A stretch of 64,000 bases of DNA, from contig NZ_CP100604.1 in assembly GCF_031202265.1 (NCBI RefSeq), forward strand, positions 6,678,501-6,742,500. The letters run 5' to 3'. Below are positions 45,251 through 55,167 of this stretch, piece by piece. The notes under the pieces were generated by a model, which saw only the letters and a list, made by a program, of their open reading frames with translations, was not told where the DNA came from and searched no databases. The translations under genes and the position numbers were made by a program. Within the stretch, counting starts at the first letter, position 1; each line of letters starts with the position of its first letter. This DNA is from Bradyrhizobium sp. Ash2021. GTDB taxonomy: Bacteria; Pseudomonadota; Alphaproteobacteria; Rhizobiales; Xanthobacteraceae.

Positions 45251-46343
45251 GTGCCTGTCGTAAATTAAATCCGGCCATATCGGTGATGAAGTCCGCCCAA
45301 GATTGGGCGACAAAGAATGTGCCCGGCGCGATCGACGGCGCGTGAGACCGGTGCGTCTTTCTCCAGGGATAGATGCGTGCGGGTTCCATTGTAATATTTC
45401 ATGCAACAGAGTAGCAGGTGACGAAGGTGGCGCTCGCTGAATACAAGGACGTGGTCAAGGCATTCCCTGCGGATCGAACCGATCAGCCTTTCAGCATATC
45501 CATTTTGCCAAGGGGAGCGCGGCGACGTCGGTCGATCGCGAATGCCTATCGATCGGAGTCTGCGGATAAAGACCTCACCATAAGCCCTGTCCCGGTCACG
45601 GATGAGATAGCGGGGAGCCTGTTCCCACCTGCATGCTTCCGTGACCTGATTTGCGATCCATTCTGCGGTTGGATGCGCTGTGACGCCAAACCACAGAATA
45701 TGTCGCCGGCCGTGCCCCATGATCAGCAATCCATAGAGCAGGCGAAACGAGATTGTCGGCACGACGAACATATCCATCGCAGCGATCCCGTCCGCGTGGT
45801 TGCGGAGGAATGTCCTCCAGCCCTGGGACGGCGGGTCTCGTCGCCTGACCATGTACTTGGCCACGCTGGTCTGTCCGATATCGACGCCGAGCTTGAGGAG
45901 TTCTCCATGGATCCGAGGCGCTCCCCACAGCGGATTGGCAATGCTCATCTCGCGGACCAGCCGTCGTATTTCGACCGCAACTGTCGGTCGGCCGGAACGA
46001 GGTCGTGATTTCCGGCACCAGTAAGATCTGAACCCGGCACGATGCCAACGGACGACAGTCTCCGGCTTCACAATCGTCAGCGCATTGAGGGTACTTGGCG
46101 CCAAACGAGACAGCCCAACAAAGATCAGGCGATCCATGGCACTGAAAGTCAGTCTCTTTGGCAGGTGCCGTCGCTGGATGTTAAGCTGATGACGAAGGAC
46201 TAGGATCTCAGCTCCCAACGAGGCCCGCGACTGGAACAATAGGACCAGCACCGACCAGACCAGGCTGCAAGCTTCTCTCATAAGCCAGAAACATTGCGCG
46301 ATTCGGCCTCACTTGCCAGCCGGATTAGGTTTCCGACAGGGAC
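45251..46343 (-). mobile_element. Integrase-core (rve) insertion sequence
   Basis: Ends GTGCCTGTCGTAAATTAAATCC (left) and, inverted, GTCCCTGTCGGAAACCTAATCC (right) enclose one transposase gene. It is inserted into a related element's remnant on the left. No clear target duplication was found. Confidence 0.65.
45265..46281 (-). CDS. Integrase-core transposase
   Basis: 338 residues. The N-terminal HTH region (SLGAEILVLRHQLNIQRRHL, then PETVVRWHRAGFRSYW) is followed by the DDE core. D is in AAMDMFVVPT, D in LIRDRDRAYG and E in SPWQNGYAERLIGSIRRE. It ends LGGLHHRYGRI, usual for this rhizobial family. All catalytic residues are present and the frame is intact, so it may still be active on its 45251/46343 ends and on the MITE at 46449. 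Confidence 0.88.
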   Translation of the reverse strand: MREACSLVWSVLVLLFQSRASLGAEILVLRHQLNIQRRHLPKRLTFSAMDRLIFVGLSRLAPSTLNALTIVKPETVVRWHRAGFRSYWCRKSRPRSGRPTVAVEIRRLVREMSIANPLWGAPRIHGELLKLGVDIGQTSVAKYMVRRRDPPSQGWRTFLRNHADGIAAMDMFVVPTISFRLLYGLLIMGHGRRHILWFGVTAHPTAEWIANQVTEACRWEQAPRYLIRDRDRAYGEVFIRRLRSIGIRDRPTSPRSPWQNGYAERLIGSIRRECLDHVLVFSERHLRHLLLCCMKYYNGTRTHLSLEKDAPVSRAVDRAGHILCRPILGGLHHRYGRI

Positions 46344-46448
46344 AAGCGTCTCAGTTTGAAATTTCAATTTCATCACGCTTGTAGCGTGGCAATAGTTCTC
46401 GAACTTTTGGAAAACGCATTGGCTAGGCGGGTTGACGTTGCCCTTGGT

Positions 46449-46550
46449 GTGCTTCTCGTAAATTAAATCCGGGCATATCGGTGACGCAGTCCGCCCAAGA
46501 TTGGGCGGACTGCATCACCAGTTCATCCGGATTTGACTTGTGACAGGCAC
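46449..46550. mobile_element. MITE derived from the neighbouring rve IS
   Basis: A 102-bp element made only of the two IS ends. The left end reads GTGCTTCTCGTAAATTAAAT and the inverted right end reads GTGCCTGTCACAAGTCAAAT. They meet at a perfect 13-bp palindrome (GCAGTCCGCCCAA, 46486-46498 and 46501-46513). It lies directly downstream of the cytochrome gene and may terminate its transcript. Confidence 0.6.
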
Positions 46551-46559
46551 GGGTCGATC

Positions 46560-47795
46560 TTATCGAGACACACGGCCACGCAGCGTAGTGACATCCGTAG
46601 ACTGGACTGCTGACGCGGCATTTCCCCAGGTATTGCGAACATAGGTCAGGACGTCCGCAATCTCTGTGTCACTGAGATTCCAACCGAAGGAGGGCATGGC
46701 GGGTGCGGTTGGCGCAGCTGAAGTGGCGGCAGCGCGATTGCCGATCAGAACGACGCGAATCAAGGATGTCGGATCAGTGGACTGGACCAGAGGCGCTTGT
46801 GCCAGGCGCGGGAATAGGGTTGGAACGCCGGCGCCGCTGGAAATGTGGCATGCCGCGCAACGGTTTTCATAGATTGCCTTGCCCGCGACCATGCGTGGGT
46901 CATCGTGCGCCAGCGCAATCGCCGTTTTCGCGCTTCGAGGAGCACGATCCTTCAGATAGGTGGCGATCGCGAGAAGATCGGCATCTGTCATATGAGAGGT
47001 GGAGTTCTCAACGGCCTCGGCCATCGGCCCGGACGCAATGTCGAAAGAGTTGGCACCGGTCTTGAGATAGCGGACGATGTCTTCCGTAGACCAATTACCG
47101 ATGCCCGTACGGAGATCCGCGGTCAGATCGGGCGCATACCAATCCTGCAACAACGCCCCCTGCAGGGCTTCTCCACTCCGATCGCCGCCGGTGATGTTCT
47201 TCGGTGTATGACAGGTTCCGCAATGGCCGAGGCCTTCGACCAGATAGGCCCCACGGTTCCACACATCCGACTTTGCCGGATCGGATTGAAACACGCCGGG
47301 CTTGAAATTGATCAAATCCCAGGTGGATGTTGCCGGCCGGCGGACATTGAAGGGAAACGCCAGCTGATTCGGCTGAACCTCGTTGTGCACCGGCTCCAAT
47401 GTGCGCAGATAGGCCCAGATGGCCGATACGTCTTCGCGAGTAACTTTGGTGTAGGCGGGATAGGGCATGGCTGGGTAGAGGCGAGCCCCCGTTCTTGCGA
47501 TGCCCTCATGCATCGCCCGCCAGAGATCCGATTCGGACCAGGCACCGATCCCGGTCGCAACATCCGGCGTAATATTTGGACCGACCAACGCTCCGAATGG
47601 CGTCTCCAGCGCAGCGCCGCCGGCAAAAGGCTTACCACCCGGCGCAGTGTGGCAGCCGACGCAATCGCCGAGCACGGCGAGGTACCGGCCGCGCTCAATC
47701 TTCTCGAACGCCTGGTTGTCTTCCGCCGCGCGCGCGGCAGCCAGGCCGATCGCGCAGGCCGCGAGCGCAAGAGTCACCAGATTACGCATTCTCAT
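46560..47795 (-). CDS. Triheme cytochrome c subunit of a GMC-type dehydrogenase
   Basis: 411 residues with a signal peptide (LVTLALAACAIGLAAARAA) and three haem sites: CVGCHTAPGG near 50, CGTCHTPKN near 200 and CAACHISSG near 315. This is the cytochrome subunit of gluconate 2-dehydrogenase or alcohol/sorbitol dehydrogenase complexes. It carries electrons from the flavin subunit to the quinone pool at the periplasmic membrane face. It is the last gene of the operon 50447-46560, 24 bp after the flavin subunit. Confidence 0.9.
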   Translation of the reverse strand: MRMRNLVTLALAACAIGLAAARAAEDNQAFEKIERGRYLAVLGDCVGCHTAPGGKPFAGGAALETPFGALVGPNITPDVATGIGAWSESDLWRAMHEGIARTGARLYPAMPYPAYTKVTREDVSAIWAYLRTLEPVHNEVQPNQLAFPFNVRRPATSTWDLINFKPGVFQSDPAKSDVWNRGAYLVEGLGHCGTCHTPKNITGGDRSGEALQGALLQDWYAPDLTADLRTGIGNWSTEDIVRYLKTGANSFDIASGPMAEAVENSTSHMTDADLLAIATYLKDRAPRSAKTAIALAHDDPRMVAGKAIYENRCAACHISSGAGVPTLFPRLAQAPLVQSTDPTSLIRVVLIGNRAAATSAAPTAPAMPSFGWNLSDTEIADVLTYVRNTWGNAASAVQSTDVTTLRGRVSR

Positions 47796-47819
47796 GCCAA
47801 TACCTCGGGGTGCTGGCTG

Positions 47820-49586
47820 TCAAATCTGCACGAGCGGGCCGGGACTCTTCAGGTAGTGGTTTACGATCGCGTCTGCCGCCCAATAGGCGAGCGCGCCCAC
47901 AGTATCCGTGGGATTATATCCGGGGTTCTGCGGGAAGGCCGTGGCACCCATGACGAACAGGTTGGGCACGTCCCAGCTCTGCAAATAGCGATTGAGCGCG
48001 CTGGTCTTGGGCTCGACGCCCATAATGGCACCGCCGCAGGTGTGCGTTGTCTGGTACACGGTGACGTCGTAATGACCGCGACGCGGGTGCTTCTCAAGCT
48101 GCCGCGGTCCCATCTTCTGCACGACCTCAGCCAGCCGGTCCGTCAGGTATGTCGACATCTTGAGCTCGTTCTCGTGGAAATCGAACGTCAGGCGCATCAA
48201 CTTGCGGCCGAAGCGATCCGTGTAGGTCGGATCGAGGTCGAGATACACGTCGCGATAACTGTAGCAGCCGCCATGCGTGACGGCCTCATAGCTGCTCAAG
48301 TAACTCTTCGCCACCGCCTTCTTCCACTCGGCGCCCCATCTCGGCGTTGCCTGTGGTGTCCTCGCAGTCTGGATCGGCCGGCCATTGGTCTGCACCGCGC
48401 CCATATAGCCGCCGCCGACGAAGCCATGCGGTCCGTGATCGAAATTGTCGCCGTTGAACTCATCGATGCACATTCCGATCGAGCCCGACGCGATGAAGGG
48501 ATTGAAGATCTTGTCGTCGAAGAACGCGTCTACGCTGGATGTGACTTGGTAGGAATAATTTCGCCCGATCACGCCCTCGCCCGCGCGCGGATCGTAGGGC
48601 TTGCCGATTCCCGAGTGCAGCAGCAGGTGCACGTTGAACAACTGGAAGGCGCAGAGCAGCACGAGGTCGGCTGGCTGCTCCCATTCGTTGCCACTGGTGT
48701 CGACATAGGTGACGCCGGTGGCGCGTTTTCCTGATTTATCCAGGTTGATCTTCGACACCTCGCACTGCGTGCGCGCCTCGAAGTTAGGGCGGCGGATGAG
48801 TGCCGGCAGGATCGTGGTCTGCGGACTAGCCTTCGAGTAGTTGCCGCAGCCGAACCATTCGCAGAAGCCGCAATAGGTACAAGGGCCTATCGTGACGCCG
48901 AGCGGGTTCGTATATGCCTGTGAGAGATTCCCGGAAGGTTGCGGGAAGGGCTTGTAGCCCATCTCCTGAGCGGCCTGTGCGAACAGCGTCGGGCCGTATG
49001 GCTGCTTCTGCGGCGGCGTCGGATATTCGCGCGAGCGGGCTCCCTCGAAAGGATTGCCGCCCGCCTCTATCCGCCCCTTTATGTTTCCGGCTTTGCCGGA
49101 CGTGCCGCACAGATACTCGAACTTGTCGTAATGGGGCTCGAGGTCATCATAGGTAATCCCCCAGTCCTGGATCGTCATGTCCTCGGGCAGGAATTTTTCG
49201 CCATAGCGCCCCACCAGATGCGTTCTCAGCTCGAAGTCGCTGGGCAGGAAGCGCCACGTCTCGGCATTCCAATGCACGCCACCGCCGCCAACGCCATTGG
49301 GCGGCATGAAGGATCCCCAGCTGCGGATCGGGAGCGCCGTCTGATTAGCGTTGTTACGGAAAGTCATCGTCAGCTGCTCCGGCCGCAGGAACAGATCGTG
49401 GCGGATGCGGTAGCGCAGCTCATCTTGCGCATAGGCCGGCGGGAAATCGGTCGCCGTGTCGCGCCACGGGCCGCGTTCGATCGCCACCACGTTCAATCCG
49501 GCACCAGTCAGCTCATGCGCCAGGATGGAGCCCGTCCAGCCCAGCCCGACAATCACCACATCAGTTGCTGGCAATTTGCGCGTCAT
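47820..49586 (-). CDS. GMC-family FAD dehydrogenase large subunit (gluconate 2-dehydrogenase-like)
   Basis: 588 residues. The FAD motif is VIVGLGWTGSILAHELTGAG near residue 12. CTYCGFCEWFGCGNYSK near 235 is the cysteine-rich segment of the gluconate dehydrogenase type. The C-terminal GMC part has HTCGGAIMG with the catalytic histidine and NPGYNPTDTVGALAYWAAD. It oxidises a sugar acid or alcohol in the periplasm in complex with the small subunit and triheme cytochrome. The actual substrate is unknown. Confidence 0.9.
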   Translation of the reverse strand: MTRKLPATDVVIVGLGWTGSILAHELTGAGLNVVAIERGPWRDTATDFPPAYAQDELRYRIRHDLFLRPEQLTMTFRNNANQTALPIRSWGSFMPPNGVGGGGVHWNAETWRFLPSDFELRTHLVGRYGEKFLPEDMTIQDWGITYDDLEPHYDKFEYLCGTSGKAGNIKGRIEAGGNPFEGARSREYPTPPQKQPYGPTLFAQAAQEMGYKPFPQPSGNLSQAYTNPLGVTIGPCTYCGFCEWFGCGNYSKASPQTTILPALIRRPNFEARTQCEVSKINLDKSGKRATGVTYVDTSGNEWEQPADLVLLCAFQLFNVHLLLHSGIGKPYDPRAGEGVIGRNYSYQVTSSVDAFFDDKIFNPFIASGSIGMCIDEFNGDNFDHGPHGFVGGGYMGAVQTNGRPIQTARTPQATPRWGAEWKKAVAKSYLSSYEAVTHGGCYSYRDVYLDLDPTYTDRFGRKLMRLTFDFHENELKMSTYLTDRLAEVVQKMGPRQLEKHPRRGHYDVTVYQTTHTCGGAIMGVEPKTSALNRYLQSWDVPNLFVMGATAFPQNPGYNPTDTVGALAYWAADAIVNHYLKSPGPLVQI

Positions 49587-49628
49587 ATTCCCGATACTCC
49601 GGACGAGACTTATTGCGCCTTTGGCAGC

Positions 49629-50447
49629 CTATTCGGGTCGGCCCGCAATGCCGACGGGTGGCAGCGGATACCGCTCGTTGTGCCGCTCCACCCAGTCGCG
49701 GTAATCATAGCGCGCGCCGGGGAATCCGATCATCTTCCAGCCGACCATGTCGCGGTTGCCGCCGTAAACGGGGTCAGCGAAGAACCCCTCCCGCGTGTTC
49801 TGCAGCAGGTACTCGAAAAACGTCCGACCGCTCGTTCCTTCCAGCTGCACCTGGCCTTTCTCCAGCCCGACGATGACCTTGTCCTTCTCGTCGTCGGAAA
49901 GCTGGACGAAAGATTTTGCCGAGTAGGTGGCGCGACAATATTTGTCCAATGCGGCCAACGCCTGGCGATACCGAGCTGCGGGGGTCAATGGAGACTGGTC
50001 GCCCTGCTGCGGCGTTCCGTCGGCGAAGGGCCCGTGCATGTAGAGCCCCTCTGCGCTGCCAAAGGATCCCGCAAGTTGTCGGTCAATGAAGACCGCGCAG
50101 CCGGCATCCTTGCCCCCTGGCGTCTGCGGGTCCGGCGGTATCAGCCGGTCGACGAGCGCTTCGATCGCAGCGCCTTCCTCCGGAGTGAAATACGCCCATG
50201 GTCCAGGGTGCACCGCTGTTGGTGGAGTGCCGGCATTTGTTGCCCACGGCAAACTGCCCTTGACAACCAGCGCCCGGGCGGAGGTCGCCGAGAACACCAA
50301 AGTCATGGCGGTGGTTATGAGTAATTCGCGGCGGCGCACGCCGGGACCAGAGCGCGATGAGCCGGGCATTCCCTCCCCCGCACTATCACCACCGGGGGCC
50401 ATCTTACCGATACCGTTGACGTTGAGCCGGATTTCTTTCGCGACCAT
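49629..50447 (-). CDS. Gluconate 2-dehydrogenase subunit 3-like protein (Tat-exported)
   Basis: 272 residues from the ATG at 50447 behind GGGGAG. A twin-arginine-type signal (VRRRELLITTAMTLVFSATS) precedes the subunit-3 domain (AYFTPEEGAAIEALVDRLIPP, ending MIGFPGARYDYRDWVE). In this family the small subunit carries the Tat signal that exports the co-folded FAD subunit, which has none. It is the first gene of the three-gene operon, 42 bp before the large subunit. Confidence 0.88.
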   Translation of the reverse strand: MVAKEIRLNVNGIGKMAPGGDSAGEGMPGSSRSGPGVRRRELLITTAMTLVFSATSARALVVKGSLPWATNAGTPPTAVHPGPWAYFTPEEGAAIEALVDRLIPPDPQTPGGKDAGCAVFIDRQLAGSFGSAEGLYMHGPFADGTPQQGDQSPLTPAARYRQALAALDKYCRATYSAKSFVQLSDDEKDKVIVGLEKGQVQLEGTSGRTFFEYLLQNTREGFFADPVYGGNRDMVGWKMIGFPGARYDYRDWVERHNERYPLPPVGIAGRPE

Positions 50448-50756
50448 AGTGCTCCCCTGGATCGTGAACACGGAATTCCAAGGTGGCGATGCGTCAAGAC
50501 AAAAGCATAGCACAGTCTGACGGTTTCTCAAGTCGCGTGGTTCGAGTTCAGAAATTTAGGCGGCCCGGAGATGATTATCACCTCGAACAAAAGCAATCAG
50601 CGAATGGCCAGCCATGCTGGTCGGCGACGAAGCACTCGCGCTGTCAATCCTGGATCGGATTGACCCGCTTCTCCTCGCGGAACGCTTCGGATTCCGCCCG
50701 TCGCGTCGATGTTCACTTCCTGCCACTTAGCTGCCCATGGGTTCGGTGACGAGTTG

Positions 50757-51062
50757 TGCCTGTCGGAAATCAAACTCGCACACACAGATGATGAAGTCCG
50801 CCGAGAACTGGCGTAGGCAAAATGCGACCAACGGAATGTACTGTTCGCGGCGACGGCGCGTCCTTGTTGTGTAAGATCGCAGCAGATGGCGAAGATGCCG
50901 CTCGCCGAACACGACAACGTGGTCAAGACATTCCCGGCGGATCGAACCGATCGCCCTTTCACAATACCCGTTCTGCCACGGCGATCGCGCGGCGGTTGGC
51001 CCGATCCCGAATGCCCATCGCCCGAAGGCGGCGGATGAAGACATCACCCTAGACGGGAGCAC
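50757..51062 (-). pseudogene. Integrase-core IS fragment (second copy of the 44.9-kb type)
   Basis: One frame contains ARSPWQNGYCERAIGSIRRE and GERHLRHLL, the last catalytic segment of the same transposase family. The end GTGCCTGTCGGAAATCAAAC near 50757 matches the one at 44891. The adjoining gaps 50448-50756 and 51063-51376 show no supported gene. Confidence 0.65.
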
Positions 51063-51462
51063 ATATAGTCCGCTACGCCCCCGATAGCGGACTCAAGTCG
51101 GACATCGCTGGAGGTCAGTTCAGTGCCACTTGCGGAAGTGAACGCACGATCCCCTCGTCAGCGCGAACTGGGCAGCGAAGGCGGAATGGTGAGCTCGATT
51201 TCCAGACATTAGCTCGATGCGACCGAGCATCCCGGGACCGTGCAAGAGCACCAGATCATGTCCGCCCCCGGAATCGTTATCAACGGTGAACTGGCTTATA
51301 CTGGGAGCGTCGGCGAGACTGTCCAACCAGACTGGATATGACGCGTGAATTCAGTCCAACCGCGAAGGAGAGTCCGATGAAATCGCTTTTGCTGCTTACG
51401 GCGAGCGGTCCGCTGCTCATTCTCACGTCGCACGAGTCCTTGCACGATCCGAAGCTCCTCGA

Positions 51463-52879
51463 GAGCTATGGCCCAAAGTTGGTGACGGCGTGAATCGGGA
51501 AGGCGGCATATCGTGGGGGTGTTCAACGCCTCCACTTCTCCACCAAAGGAGCGATATGCCGTGTCTAAGGATACCGTCGTAAAACTGATTCAGCCAGGAA
51601 CTTTCAGCGACCAACTCACCGACATTTTGCGCGATGGGGCGCGTGCCCTTCTCGCCCAGGCGGTGGAGGCCGAGGTCGCCGGGTTTCTTTCCAAGCATGC
51701 CGATTTGAAGACCGAGGATGGCCACCAACGCGTGGTGCGCCACGGTCATCTGCCCGAGCGCGAGGTGATGACGGGCATCGGCGCGGTCCCGGTGCGCCAG
51801 CCCCGCGTGCGCGATCGCGAGGCCGCAGCCGGCGATCCCCGCCGCATCCGCTTCTCGCCATCGATCTTGCCGCCCTATATGCGCCGCTCGAAGTCGATCG
51901 AGACGCTGCTACCGATCCTCTACCTGAAGGGCATCTCGACCGGCGATTTCTCGGACGCTCTGGCGGCCTTGCTCGGCAAGGATGCGCCCGGCCTCTCGGC
52001 CAGCGCCATCGGCCGCCTGAAGGACGGCTGGCAGGATGATCATGCCCAGTGGCGCAAGCGTGATTTGTCGGGCAAGCGCTACGTGTACGTCTGGGCGGAC
52101 GGCATCCACCTCGAGGCGCGGCTGGAAGATGAAAAGCAGTGCATCCTGGTGCTGATCGGCGCGACGCCCGAGGGCAAGAAAGAGCTCGTCGGGTTCACCG
52201 ATGGCGCTCGGGAAAGTGCGCAGGATTGGCGCGATCTGCTGCTGGATCTGAAGCGATGCGGGCTCGATGCCCGGCCCGAGCTGATGATCGCCGACGGCGC
52301 GCTCGGCTTCTGGAAAGCGGCCGGCGAGGTCTGGCCGAAAGCACGCGAGCAGCGCTGTTGGGTGCACAAGACGGCGAACGTGCTGGGCAAATTACCCAAG
52401 AGTGTGCAACCAAAGGCCAAGCGGGCGCTGCAGGAAATCTGGATGGCCGAGACCAAGGCCAATGCCGAAGTCGCCTTCGACGCCTTCATCGAAAGCTACA
52501 CGCCGAAATACCAGAAGGCCGTCGATTGTCTGACGAAGGATCGCGACCTGCTGCTCGCCTTCTACGACTTCCCGGCCGAGCATTGGAAGCACCTGCGCAC
52601 CACCAACCCGATTGAAAGCACTTTCGCGACCGTCCGCCACCGCACGATCCGATCGAAAGGCTGCCTCTCAAACAAGACCGCTCTCGCCATGGTATTCAAG
52701 CTGGTCGAAGGGGCGCAACGATCCTGGCGACGGCTCGACGGACATGCACACTTGCCAAAGATCATTCTCGGTGTGAAATTCACCGACGGGATCGAGGTCA
52801 CCGCCAAGCTGGCCGCCCCTCAGCCCGCAACCGCCGCCGCCTGACTGATCAGGCCGTCACCAAAAATTGGCGATAGCTC
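51463..52879 (+). mobile_element. IS256-family element, complete, with 9-bp target duplication
   Basis: Inverted ends GAGCTATGGCCCAAAGTTGG and (inverted) GAGCTATCGCCAATTTTTGG, both continuing into TGACGGC. The target duplication GCTCCTCGA is at 51454-51462 and 52880-52888. A truncated second copy lies at 56576-57736. Confidence 0.9.
51561..52844 (+). CDS. IS256-family transposase
   Basis: 427 residues if started at the GTG at 51561 (AAGGAG upstream); an ATG at 51513 in the same frame adds 16 residues. The mutator-type core shows D in YVYVWADGIHLE, D in LMIADGALGFW and E in TTNPIESTFATVRHRT, with HKTANVLGKLPKS between them. It is full length and apparently intact, so this element may be mobile and could also move the truncated copy. 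Confidence 0.92.
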   Translation: MSKDTVVKLIQPGTFSDQLTDILRDGARALLAQAVEAEVAGFLSKHADLKTEDGHQRVVRHGHLPEREVMTGIGAVPVRQPRVRDREAAAGDPRRIRFSPSILPPYMRRSKSIETLLPILYLKGISTGDFSDALAALLGKDAPGLSASAIGRLKDGWQDDHAQWRKRDLSGKRYVYVWADGIHLEARLEDEKQCILVLIGATPEGKKELVGFTDGARESAQDWRDLLLDLKRCGLDARPELMIADGALGFWKAAGEVWPKAREQRCWVHKTANVLGKLPKSVQPKAKRALQEIWMAETKANAEVAFDAFIESYTPKYQKAVDCLTKDRDLLLAFYDFPAEHWKHLRTTNPIESTFATVRHRTIRSKGCLSNKTALAMVFKLVEGAQRSWRRLDGHAHLPKIILGVKFTDGIEVTAKLAAPQPATAAA

Positions 52880-53292
52880 GCTCCTCGAGGAGCTCAAGCA
52901 CAAAGGGATTGGCAAGTTCGTTGCCTTTGAGGTTCCAGTGTCGCTCGCTAGGCAGCGCTACGGCGGGCATTTTCAAGCTGTCGAGAGCGGTCTGCACGAG
53001 ACCGATGATTTGAGAGTGCTCGACTTCAACGGCCAGCGGGTCTTTCAGCTCTTTCGTTTCGATGAACTAGGTGCGCCGATCCTTCAAGAACAGCCGTGAC
53101 CTGGTTTTGTCTTGAAGCATGATCCGAAGGCAGCCTGGGACTTCCCAGACCGAGCAATCGCAAGAAACGGGTGTTGCGAGCCCGGGATTTGGTCGATGTC
53201 GACACGAAAACCGTTCGAATTTCGAATGGTGATAACTTGCCGACATCGGGAATCGCTGGTTCGGCTAATGCTGCCCCAGATGGAAATCCGCT

Positions 53293-53592
53293 TTACCGAC
53301 ACCCTGCACTAGGACTAACCGACACTAGCGATGTAACACGATGCGGGACTCCCGGCGGAACGTCATATCTGTCACCGACATTCACGTGAACGGATTTGCT
53401 TGGATTGCGAGTTTCGATGACGGCCGTGCCTTCAAGACAAAAGAAAATATCGCTTGTATGAGTATGCCAGTGCCACGCGACACATTCGTCGCCCACGAGG
53501 CTCAAAGTCGAAACCCGCACGTCCGCTCCAACTGCTACATGCTCTAAGCCGTAAGTGCGTTCGCTAGGCGGCCGAAGATTCACGGAGTCCAT
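53293..53592 (-). pseudogene. Cupin-domain protein, C-terminally truncated
   Basis: 99 residues starting MDSVNLRPPSERTYGLEHVA behind GGGAGAA. It carries the cupin metal motif CVAWHWHTHTSDIFFCLEG and the second box DRYDVPPGVPHRVT. After that the sequence leaves the family and stops, so the last beta strands are missing. Codons 53100-53292 beyond it show nothing recognisable. It may be a dead single-cupin gene. Confidence 0.6.
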
Positions 53593-53825
53593 TGTTTGTT
53601 CTCCCGGTTAGCAAAGTCAGGTGTGCCCGACGCGCAAACGGAACCGGGACTCAAGTAAATCGAAAATAATTGTTCCGCTACAATGCCCCTCACGGGCACA
53701 GCCCGGTCGGCCTTGCACCAATTGTAGGTCTTAACTCCCACTCAGTGTTTGCACGGCAAGGTGTTCATCACTCTAATGGCGGTTTCTTGTTGGCACCTTG
53801 AGGGTGGCGCGCTAGTTCATCAACG

Positions 53826-54905
53826 CTAGTGGATCGAATCTAACAGTTGGTGCCCTCGTTTGACGGCGGCGACGATTTTGTCTGGATCTGCGGTCCAAGT
53901 GAAGGGCTTGGGATCATTGTTGGTTTGGTCGAGGAAGCGGTTGATGGCGGCCTTGAGTTCACGGACCGACCGGAAGACGCCGCGTTTGAGGCGCCGTTTG
54001 GAGAGTTTGGCAAAGAAGCCTTCGACGGCATTGAGCCACGATGACGAGGTGGGCGTGAAATGGAAGGTGAACCGCGGATGGCGATCGAGCCATTTGCGCA
54101 CCTTCGGGTGTTTATGGGTCGCATAGTTGTCGAGGATGACATGGACCGCTTTTTTTGGCTGGGACTTGAGCCTCGATCTGGTTGAGAAAGCGGATGAACT
54201 CCTGATGCCGATGCTTCTGCATGCAGCGTCCGATGACCTTGCCTTCGAGCACGTCGAAGGCGGCAAACAGGGTAGTGGTGCCGTTGCGTTTGTAGTCGTG
54301 TGTCATAGTGGCGGCGCGCCCCTTCTTGAGGGGCAGGCCCGGTTGGGTGCGATCGAGCGCCTGGATTTGGCTCTTCTCGTCGACCGAGAGCACGATGGCA
54401 TGCTCGGGTGGATTGACGTAAAGCCCCACCACGTCATGCAGCTTCTCGACGAAGTTGGGGTCGTTCGAGAGCTTGAATTGCCGGACGCGATGCGGCTGCA
54501 GCCCGTGCGCTCGCCAGATACGCTGAACCGAGCTGGCGCTGATGCCGGCCTCTTCGCCATCATGGTTGCGGTCCAGTGCGTGGCCTCTCCTGGCGGATCG
54601 GTCTGCGTGAGTGCCACCACGCGTGCTGCAACGTCCGCTCCGAGCGGCGGAATGCGCGAGGGGCGTGTCTTGTCGCGCAGCAGACCCTCGAAGCCCTCTT
54701 GCATAAAGCGTTCCTGCCAGCGCCAGACGCAGGTCTTGGACTTGCCGGTCTGGTGCATGATCTCATTGGTGCCGAGCCCGTCTGCACTCAATAAGACGAT
54801 CTCAGCCCGCCACACCTGCGTCTGCGGCACGTTGCGATCCCGCACGAGCGCCTCCAAACGGAAACGGTCAGACGGAGTAACGATGATCGAAATACCTGTT
54901 CGCAT
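53826..54905 (-). pseudogene. IS630-family transposase with two frameshifts
   Basis: Three frames must be joined. MRTGISIIVTPSDRFRLEAL to about 54560 covers the helix-turn-helix ([14 protein letters not shown]). Then comes [20 protein letters not shown], with the first catalytic Asp, to about 54150. The last frame is [17 protein letters not shown] plus SSSWLNAVEGFFAKLSKRRL, with the second Asp and the Glu. Each shift is compatible with a single-base indel, unless the junction near 54150 is a programmed frameshift, which some IS630 elements use. Confidence 0.8.
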
Positions 54906-54977
54906 GGGCCAGATTCGCATGCAATCGGCTGCTCGGGAATCCCTCAGGGGATTCAAATGTCAGATTTGATCCACTAG
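53826..54977 (-). mobile_element. IS630-family element
   Basis: Terminal repeats CTAGTGGATCGAATCTAACA (53826) and, inverted, CTAGTGGATCAAATCTGACA (54977) enclose a frameshifted transposase. Both ends include the TA dinucleotide that this family duplicates. Confidence 0.85.
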
Positions 54978-55167
54978 GGGCATATGAATGGAAATCGGGC
55001 ACGCCGCATTGCCGCGATTGACAAGGCGGGCGCGTGACCCCCGCGTATCGTCGTGGCGCAATTAAGACATTGAAGGAAACGGTCTCCCAGCTCACCGCTG
55101 GTTCACCACAGCGACGCAGGTGCGCGAGGTGAAGGCGAATCTGGTCATCCAGGGGTCGCTCCGGTAA

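Larger units (their letters stand above)
51377..53099 (+). pseudogene. Small conserved protein gene split by IS256 insertion
   Basis: Exon-like parts 51377-51462 and 52889-53099 join in frame, once the IS and one 9-bp duplication are removed, to give a 98-residue protein. It would read MKSLLLLTASGPLLILTSHE, then LKHKGIGKFVAFEVPVSLAR, QRYGGHF and LRVLDFNGQRVFQLFRFDEL. It is a type annotated as a cytosolic protein in rhizobia, with function unknown. GGAG precedes the start. The gene is otherwise undamaged, so the insertion is recent. Confidence 0.8.

Noticed and set aside
46845..50324. Long plus-strand frames (629 and 461 codons) opposite the GMC dehydrogenase operon
   Set aside because: The minus strand encodes clear haem, FAD and Tat motifs; the plus frames are shadows.
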